From Bacillota bacterium (GTDB lineage: Bacteria; Bacillota; Clostridia; Christensenellales; Aristaeellaceae), in NCBI GenBank assembly GCA_023396045.1, contig JAEWXD010000001.1:1-10052 (forward strand): 10,052 bases of DNA, read 5' to 3'. Under the pieces are notes generated by a model, which saw only the letters and a list, made by a program, of their open reading frames with translations, was not told where the DNA came from and did no database searches. Below, piece by piece: positions 6,015 through 10,052 of the stretch (position 1 is its first letter; each line of letters begins with the position of its first letter). The position numbers were made by a program, and so were the translations under genes.

Positions 6015-6732
6015 GGCTTGCAAGCTCCTGTATATATTGCAAATCTTCTTTACTTAGGTTGGCGTTTTGCAGTAAGTCGGGCCTATATTGGTAGGTGGCA
6101 CGCAAACTTTCTTGCCTGCGCCAAAGTGCTATTTGCGCATGGTTTCCACCAAGCAAAATATCGGGCACTTTTTGCCCCGCATAATCATAGGGCCTTGTAT
6201 ATTGGGGGTATTCTAATAGGCCGCTGCTAAAGCTTTCTTCCTCGGTGCTATCCTGCGTTCCAAGTACACCGGGTATAAAGCGGGCGATGGTATCTATCAA
6301 TACCATGGCAGGCAATTCGCCGCCTGTGAGAACATAGTCGCCAATGGATATTTCCATATCGCACGCATCCAGCGCACGTTGGTCTACACCCTCGTAATGC
6401 CCACATAATAATGTAAGATCTTTTTCTTGGGCTAACTCTTTGGCAAGGGCATGGTTTAAGGTTTTTCCTTTGGGGCCTAAAAAAATACGTTTGCCTGTAT
6501 AACCCAATGCTTGTGTATGGGCAAATGCATTCATAATGGGTTGCACCATCATTAACATGCCTGCACCGCCACCATAAGGGTAGTCATCTGTATTTTTGTG
6601 CTTGTTTTGGCTAAAATCTCTTATGTTTACAATATCAAAATGTAAGAGGCCGTTTTTTTGGGCTCTACCCAAAATGCTTTCATTTAATATGGAAAACATT
6701 TCCGGAAAAGTGCTTAAAATAGCAATGTTCAT
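5983..6732 (-). CDS. trmD: tRNA (guanine-N1-)-methyltransferase TrmD
   Basis: 249 aa, the usual length. TrmD uses S-adenosylmethionine to methylate N1 of G37 in tRNAs with G at position 36, preventing +1 frameshifts. Seen in order: MNIAILSTFPEMF at the N-terminus, YGGGAGMLMMVQP (53-65), the knot and SAM-binding region with GPKGKTLN (86-93), CGHYEGVDQR (110-119), SIGDYVLTGGELP (129-141), R151 in RFIPGVLG, LLEYPQYTRP (172-181) and GGNHAQI (195-201). The position of catalytic Asp169 of the Haemophilus enzyme is E166 here (EEESF for EEDSF), a conservative change. ATG at 6732 matches the family start and has GAGG 6 nt upstream, inside the end of rimM; TTG at 6753 is rejected. The rimM stop is 1 nt upstream. 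The rplS gene that usually follows is absent. Confidence 0.97.
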   Translation of the reverse strand: MNIAILSTFPEMFSILNESILGRAQKNGLLHFDIVNIRDFSQNKHKNTDDYPYGGGAGMLMMVQPIMNAFAHTQALGYTGKRIFLGPKGKTLNHALAKELAQEKDLTLLCGHYEGVDQRALDACDMEISIGDYVLTGGELPAMVLIDTIARFIPGVLGTQDSTEEESFSSGLLEYPQYTRPYDYAGQKVPDILLGGNHAQIALWRRQESLRATYQYRPDLLQNANLSKEDLQYIQELASHERDQRNKTL

Positions 6733-6733
6733 A

Positions 6734-7258
6734 TTATGCCTCAAAACTTGCAATTTCGCTTAATACGTCTGCTTTTAAAATAATTTGTGCATTTTGCAAA
6801 TCTACTTTTTCAAATACTTTATCTATTGCCGGGAAAAGCATAGAACCTTGTTTACATTTTACAACATATACATTGGTTGCATATTGGCTTAAGACTTCTT
6901 GTAAAATGCCAAGTTCCTTGCCTGTGTTATCTGTTACGGCAAAACCGATAATATCGCTAATATAAAATTCACCTTCTGCAAGAGGGCTTGCATCAGCACG
7001 GGCAATATACAATTCTTTATTGCGCCAAGTTTCTGCCTTGTTTCTATCTTGCACGTTTTGTAATTGCATAATTACTTCCCCTTGGTGTAATTTACAATTT
7101 TCAATGGCAATCGGCAAATAAGCATCCCCTTGTTTATAGTACAGGGTTTTGGTTTGCATTAAATTTTCTATATCATCTGAATAAACTTTCAGTTTTACTT
7201 CCCCTTTAATACCGTGGGGGCGTAGTACTTCTGCAATGAAAAAATAATCTGTAAGCAT
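6734..7258 (-). CDS. rimM: 16S rRNA processing protein RimM
   Basis: 174 aa, normal for the family. RimM assists maturation of the 3' (head) domain of the 30S subunit and binds ribosomal protein S19. The N-terminal barrel begins with FIAEVLRPHGIKGEVKL (7-23), the family hallmark. The PRC-barrel half runs from about 97 to 170, with FYISDIIGFAV and MLFPAIDKVF. ATG at 7258 is preceded by AGGAG (7268-7264) with a 5-nt spacer. It is the first gene of the operon and sits 1 nt before trmD, the common rimM-trmD pair. In most Bacillota rpsP and khpA (ylqC) precede it. Here instead there is a promoter and a divergent gene, so the usual ribosomal operon is broken. Confidence 0.96.
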   Translation of the reverse strand: MLTDYFFIAEVLRPHGIKGEVKLKVYSDDIENLMQTKTLYYKQGDAYLPIAIENCKLHQGEVIMQLQNVQDRNKAETWRNKELYIARADASPLAEGEFYISDIIGFAVTDNTGKELGILQEVLSQYATNVYVVKCKQGSMLFPAIDKVFEKVDLQNAQIILKADVLSEIASFEA

Positions 7259-7289
7259 AGTTGCTCCTATCTTTGTATAGTCAAACTAA

Positions 7290-7317
7290 ATTATACCATA
7301 GTTATTATGCTTTTCAA
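7290..7317 (-). promoter_or_regulatory. Extended -10 promoter of the rimM operon
   Basis: Minus-strand TTGAAA (7317-7312), 16-bp spacer, TATAAT (7295-7290). The -10 is preceded by TGG, giving the extended form TGnTATAAT. The predicted start of transcription lies about 15-20 nt before the AGGAG of rimM. Nothing else upstream on this strand could serve the six-gene run as well. Confidence 0.75.
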
Positions 7318-7325
7318 AATAAAAC

Positions 7326-7344
7326 ATAATATATGCAATATTAT
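7326..7344. promoter_or_regulatory. AT-rich inverted repeat between divergent genes
   Basis: ATAATAT (7326-7332) and ATATTAT (7338-7344) flank a 5-nt ATGCA centre. It lies just upstream of the rimM promoter and within the leader or promoter region of the divergent secreted-protein gene. It could be an operator, but in sequence this AT-rich a 7-bp inverted repeat can arise by chance. I could not find a convincing -35/-10 pair for the plus-strand gene. Confidence 0.25.
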
Positions 7345-7385
7345 ACAAAAGTAATTCGTTACATTTGTAGGAAAGAGGTGATAAA

Positions 7386-8735
7386 ATGAAAAAAATAATA
7401 GCACTTTTACTATGTATGTTCTTATGTGTGCCTTTGGCACAAGCTCAAAAAATAGTGCTTCCGGAAGGCTTCTTAAAGTATGTAAGTGAAGACGGCAAAC
7501 AACTATTACTCTTTGGTGCGCAGCCAACAAGCTTTGACAATAGTGAATATGAAATGCTGCAATATAGATTTGCAAAAAATAAAAATGATGTATGGGAATG
7601 GCAAAAAACAGAAGCAGCTTCACCAGCCTTGCCGTATGAATATGTTATTTTGGAAATGTTGTATGCAGAGCGTGTAAAGGGAAATATTGAAGTATCTTTA
7701 CATTACCAAGATGAAAATGCAATTGATGTTTTTTCTTACCCCTTGGCAAGTCTGCCCAATGTGTTTACAGCAGAAGAACTGCAAACCACAGATGTTTTGA
7801 ATGCTCATTTCGGTATGTTAGGCTATTTGCTCAGCGATGACACCAACAACAAACAAGTGCTTGCAAGGCTCTTTGCTACGCAAATGCCAAATTTGGAATT
7901 TGTAGATGGCGTGTATACAGGTAAAGAGTTGCAATGTGTTGCCAAAAACGCCGAAGGCACACATTATATTGTTTGCATTGCCTTTGACCCTAAGGGCGTG
8001 GTAAGCCAAATGAGTGGTGCAGTGCCACCACAAACACGTTTTGTTACCAATGAAGCAGGTTATTACCTGAATTTAGGCGATGATTTTCAGGTAAAATTGG
8101 TACGCATGGGAAAGAATCACTTTGGGGTAGAGGAAACCTCAAATTATTGGTGTTTTAGCAATCGTATGCTATCAAAACATGGTAACCAAGTATATCCTCT
8201 GTTATATGGCGCTTCTAATTTGGAAGACATTTCTAAAATAGACTGGTTACAATTTCCACAAAGTTTAGAAGATTTCAAAGAACAAGCAATTATAGATGGT
8301 TATTGCACTCCCAAAAATCCGGAATTTGAGCAACGCTTGCACTTGCGAGCAGAACCCAATAAAGAAAGCGTTTCTTTGGGTAAATTTTATAACGGCACCA
8401 TGTGTAAAGTGCTGGAACAAAAAGACGGCTGGGCAAAAGTGCAAATCGGCAGAATTGATGATGGTTATCATTTAATAGGTTGGATGTTAAGCGAGTTTTT
8501 AGCCTTTGGCGAAGATATGAGTTATAGCACTAACCTTGCAGGCACACAAATGGCAGCCAAGCCTTTTGTTGAACTTAAAGCGCAAAATTATAATAAAGTG
8601 CCTCGAACTGTTGTTAAAGACTTTTTATTAATCGGACTCACAACCAATGGAAGCAATCAATATATATTGCAACATCGCTATACAGGCGATATTGCCTATA
8701 TTCAAATGGAAGATTTGTCGGTAGGCAATGGTTGA
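7386..8735 (+). CDS. Secreted protein with a bacterial SH3 domain; N-terminal region unrecognised
   Basis: 449 aa. A clear signal peptide (MKKIIALLLCMFLCVPLAQA) has a likely cut after A20; there is no lipobox Cys after it. Residues about 21-300 match no family I recognise; they are mixed, acidic and hydrophobic, without repeats or metal motifs. Residues about 315-373 fit an SH3_3/SH3b domain: RLHLRAEPNKES, then KVLEQKDGWAKVQIG and GWMLSEFL. The last 60 residues are beta-rich and end AYIQMEDLSVG, possibly a second, worn SH3-like unit. SH3b domains often bind peptidoglycan peptides, so a cell-wall-associated role is plausible but unproven. GAGGTGAT shortly before the ATG is a good ribosome site. 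It is divergent from rimM and ends in its own terminator, so it is monocistronic. No enzyme domain (NlpC/P60, amidase) is visible. Confidence 0.85.
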   Translation: MKKIIALLLCMFLCVPLAQAQKIVLPEGFLKYVSEDGKQLLLFGAQPTSFDNSEYEMLQYRFAKNKNDVWEWQKTEAASPALPYEYVILEMLYAERVKGNIEVSLHYQDENAIDVFSYPLASLPNVFTAEELQTTDVLNAHFGMLGYLLSDDTNNKQVLARLFATQMPNLEFVDGVYTGKELQCVAKNAEGTHYIVCIAFDPKGVVSQMSGAVPPQTRFVTNEAGYYLNLGDDFQVKLVRMGKNHFGVEETSNYWCFSNRMLSKHGNQVYPLLYGASNLEDISKIDWLQFPQSLEDFKEQAIIDGYCTPKNPEFEQRLHLRAEPNKESVSLGKFYNGTMCKVLEQKDGWAKVQIGRIDDGYHLIGWMLSEFLAFGEDMSYSTNLAGTQMAAKPFVELKAQNYNKVPRTVVKDFLLIGLTTNGSNQYILQHRYTGDIAYIQMEDLSVGNG

Positions 8736-8745
8736 TAAACACGAA

Positions 8746-8761
8746 TATTTATGCATAAATA
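8746..8761. repeat. 16-bp perfect palindrome TATTTATGCATAAATA
   Basis: It starts 10 nt after the stop codon of the secreted-protein gene and well before the terminator. A perfect 16-bp palindrome with a GC centre is the shape of a dimeric regulator site, but its place downstream of a gene does not fit a normal operator. No T run follows, so it is not a terminator by itself. Confidence 0.35.
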
Positions 8762-8858
8762 CTATGAGATAAAAGTATTATTCTGAAAACCAATATCATG
8801 GCAGAAAAGATTGTACGGAATTTAACAAACTTATACTTATAAATGCACTGTATATTTT

Positions 8859-8892
8859 TAGCAAACAAGTAAGAAATTGTTTGCTATTTTTA
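8859..8892 (+). terminator. Rho-independent terminator of the secreted SH3 protein gene
   Basis: A 10-bp stem (TAGCAAACAA at 8859-8868, TTGTTTGCTA at 8877-8886) has an 8-nt loop and is followed by TTTTTA on the plus strand. It lies 123 nt after the stop codon, so the mRNA would have a fairly long 3' untranslated end. On the minus strand the stem is followed by A residues, so it acts only in the plus direction. Confidence 0.75.
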
Positions 8893-8925
8893 TGGAATAT
8901 TTTTTTGAAAAAACAATGCTTTTTC

Positions 8926-8937
8926 GCTAACGTTAGC
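8926..8937. repeat. 12-bp perfect palindrome GCTAACGTTAGC
   Basis: A perfect palindrome, richer in G and C than everything around it, lies 34 nt past the terminator and about 250 nt upstream of the symporter start. It may be a binding site for a dimeric regulator. It is some 80 bp upstream of the first promoter-like pair, which would suit an activator more than a repressor. There is no direct evidence for use. Confidence 0.35.
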
Positions 8938-9017
8938 CATTTAAAAAAAACAAACTGAAGATCGTAATTTTATAGCAGATGTATAATAGGTATAAAAATG
9001 CCAATATACACACCGAA

Positions 9018-9046
9018 TTGATACATATGTCCACTGAATTTATAAA
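9018..9046 (+). promoter_or_regulatory. Possible distal promoter for the symporter gene
   Basis: TTGATA (9018-9023), 17-bp spacer, TATAAA (9041-9046). Spacing is ideal and both boxes are close to consensus, but the region is so AT-rich that chance matches are likely. If used, it would give a leader of about 135 nt before the symporter start. Confidence 0.35.
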
Positions 9047-9115
9047 ATAAATCAAGAATATCAATAAATAAACATAAAAAGTTAAAAATAATTTTTACAA
9101 ATTTATGTAATAGCA

Positions 9116-9144
9116 TTGCATAAAAATATTCTTTGTGATATTAT
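9116..9144 (+). promoter_or_regulatory. Extended -10 promoter of the symporter gene
   Basis: TTGCAT (9116-9121), 17-bp spacer, TATTAT (9139-9144), with TGA directly before the -10 giving the extended TGn form. Transcription would begin about 35-40 nt before the start codon. The leader carries a small hairpin, ATAAATA (9159-9165) against TATTTAT (9171-9177), immediately before the AGGGGG ribosome site at 9178-9183. Confidence 0.7.
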
Positions 9145-9188
9145 TAACTCATAAATCAATAAATACTTTTTATTTATAGGGGGAAACT

Positions 9189-10052
9189 ATGGCAAATTTC
9201 GTAGCAACACTCAATTCCTATTTGTCAGACTATGTTTTGTTAGCTCTACTTTTGGCTGTTGGCCTTTGGTATACCTTTAGAACAAAGTTTGTACAAGTGC
9301 GCTTCTTTAAAGAAGGCATGAAACGTGTTTTTGGCAATTTAAGCTTGAACGGTGGCAAACAAGAGAGCGGTATGAGCTCTTTCCAAGCCCTTGCAACAGC
9401 AATTGCAGCACAAGTTGGTACAGGTAACATTGTTGGTGCTTCCGGTGCTATTTTAACAGGTGGCCCTGGTGCTATTTTCTGGATGTGGGTTATTGCCTTC
9501 TTCGGCATGGCTACCATCTATGCAGAAGCAGTGCTTGCACATCATACCAGAAAAGTAGATGCAGAAGGCAACATCTCCGGTGGCCCGGTACACTATATTA
9601 CCACTGCTTTTAAAGGCGGTTTTGGTAAATTCTTAGCAGGCTTCTTTGCTATTGCCATCGTTTTGGCACTTGGCTTATTTGGCTGCATGGTACAAAGTAA
9701 CTCTATCGGTTCTACAATGCAAACTGCATTTGGTATTCCTGCTTGGATTATTGGTATCGTTTTGGTAGCAATTTGCGCATTCATCTTCCTTGGTGGTGTA
9801 CAACGTTTGGCTTCTGTAACCGAAAAATTGGTTCCAATAATGGCTGCTTTATTCTTACTTGGTGCTTTTGTTGTATTGATTGTAAGAATCAAATACATTC
9901 CAGAAACATTCGGTATGATTTTTAAATATGCATTTAGCCCACAAGCTATCATCGGTGGTGGTTTCGGTTATGCATTAAAAACTGCCCTTTCTCAAGGCGC
10001 AAAACGTGGCTTGTTCTCTAACGAAGCTGGTATGGGTTCTACACCTCATGCT
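9189..10052 (+). CDS. AGCS-family sodium:alanine/glycine symporter (3' end cut by window edge)
   Basis: 288 codons are read from ATG at 9189 to the window edge with no stop; family members are about 450-490 aa, so roughly 60% is present. Diagnostic segments of the alanine or glycine:cation symporter family: SSFQALATAIAAQVGTGNIVG (residues 63-83), the GGPGAIFWMWVIAFFGMAT region (91-109), YAEAVLAHHTR (111-121), GGPVHYI (131-137), GGVQRLASVTEKLVP (202-216), and LSQGAKRGLFSNEAGMGS (268-285). It is an inner-membrane protein with many helices that imports small neutral amino acids with Na+ (some members take glutamine). The start is supported by AGGGGG with a 5-nt spacer and by the promoter just upstream. 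Codons lean to GGT, GCT and GTT more than in the neighbours, which suggests high expression. Substrate cannot be fixed from sequence. Confidence 0.95.
   Translation, partial: MANFVATLNSYLSDYVLLALLLAVGLWYTFRTKFVQVRFFKEGMKRVFGNLSLNGGKQESGMSSFQALATAIAAQVGTGNIVGASGAILTGGPGAIFWMWVIAFFGMATIYAEAVLAHHTRKVDAEGNISGGPVHYITTAFKGGFGKFLAGFFAIAIVLALGLFGCMVQSNSIGSTMQTAFGIPAWIIGIVLVAICAFIFLGGVQRLASVTEKLVPIMAALFLLGAFVVLIVRIKYIPETFGMIFKYAFSPQAIIGGGFGYALKTALSQGAKRGLFSNEAGMGSTPHA

Larger units (their letters stand above)
8736..9188. other. 453-nt AT-rich intergenic region
   Basis: No gene is supported here. In order it holds a 16-bp palindrome, the terminator of the secreted-protein gene, a 12-bp palindrome, and two promoter-like pairs ahead of the symporter gene; these are listed separately. 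Between about 8940 and 9115 it is very rich in A and T with short runs and small inverted repeats (for example TAAAAATAATTTTTA near 9082-9096). I see no tRNA, riboswitch or known small RNA pattern. Confidence 0.7.

Noticed and set aside
6015..6023. Longer start (TTG 6023) for the Wzz-like protein
   Set aside because: It lies 1 nt from the AGGAG, too close to be used; ATG at 6014 fits better.
6733..6753. Longer TrmD start at TTG 6753
   Set aside because: It would add seven residues before the conserved MNIAILSTFPEMF, overlap rimM, and have no well-spaced ribosome site; ATG at 6732 has GAGG 6 nt away.
7291..7623. Minus-strand frame of about 110 codons overlapping the secreted-protein start
   Set aside because: It is antisense to a gene with a clear signal peptide and ribosome site, and it crosses the rimM promoter.
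8798..8842. 14-residue plus-strand frame just before the terminator
   Set aside because: No ribosome binding site and no recognisable sequence; such frames are expected by chance.
8736..9188. Riboswitch, tRNA or CRISPR array in the long intergenic region
   Set aside because: No cloverleaf, no regularly spaced repeats, and no conserved aptamer core could be recognised.

Overview
The window looks like chromosomal DNA of a low-GC Gram-positive bacterium (Bacillota, most likely Clostridia or a relative). This rests on the AGGAGG-type ribosome binding sites, sigma-A-like promoters, the rimM-trmD pair, and families typical of that phylum: a Gx/'heptaprenyl diphosphate synthase component I' membrane protein, multi-domain FMN-binding protein, YdjG/YdjH-like pair, and AGCS amino-acid symporter. 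The genus cannot be named from sequence alone. No mobile element, CRISPR array, tRNA or rRNA was seen.

Left part, minus strand (1-1752): a two-gene unit with its own good promoter (TTGCAA-17 bp-TATAAT). It encodes a membrane protein with two zinc ribbons, starting at TTG, and a TPM-domain membrane protein that overlaps it by 7 nt and runs off the left edge. The pair resembles B. subtilis YdjG/YdjH, a membrane-associated stress complex.

Centre, minus strand (1773-7317): a compact run of six genes read from an extended -10 promoter at 7290-7317 to a strong hairpin terminator at 1773-1802. The order is rimM, trmD, a Wzz-like two-TM protein with a degenerate BY-kinase-like tail, a family 4 glycosyltransferase, a Gx membrane protein, and a membrane-anchored protein with three FMN-attachment domains. 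Gaps are 1, -32, 2, 51 and 13 nt. Translation-accuracy genes therefore share a transcript with surface-polysaccharide and extracytoplasmic flavin genes. The usual ribosomal-protein neighbours of rimM-trmD (rpsP, rplS) are absent. The last two genes suggest an extracytoplasmic flavin electron-transfer function, related in logic to RnfG or to Gram-positive flavin-based extracellular electron transfer. This is inference, because no ApbE flavin transferase or quinone/NADH partner lies in the window.

Right part, plus strand (7386-10052): a divergently transcribed secreted protein with a bacterial SH3 domain and a large unrecognised N-terminal region, followed by a rho-independent terminator. Then comes a 453-nt AT-rich intergenic region with two palindromes and two promoter-like sequences. 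The window ends inside an AGCS-family sodium:alanine/glycine symporter gene, cut by the right edge.

Most notable are the triple-FMN-domain protein paired with a Gx protein, the Wzz-like protein whose kinase-like tail has lost its Walker A, and the unusual operon that joins them to rimM-trmD.
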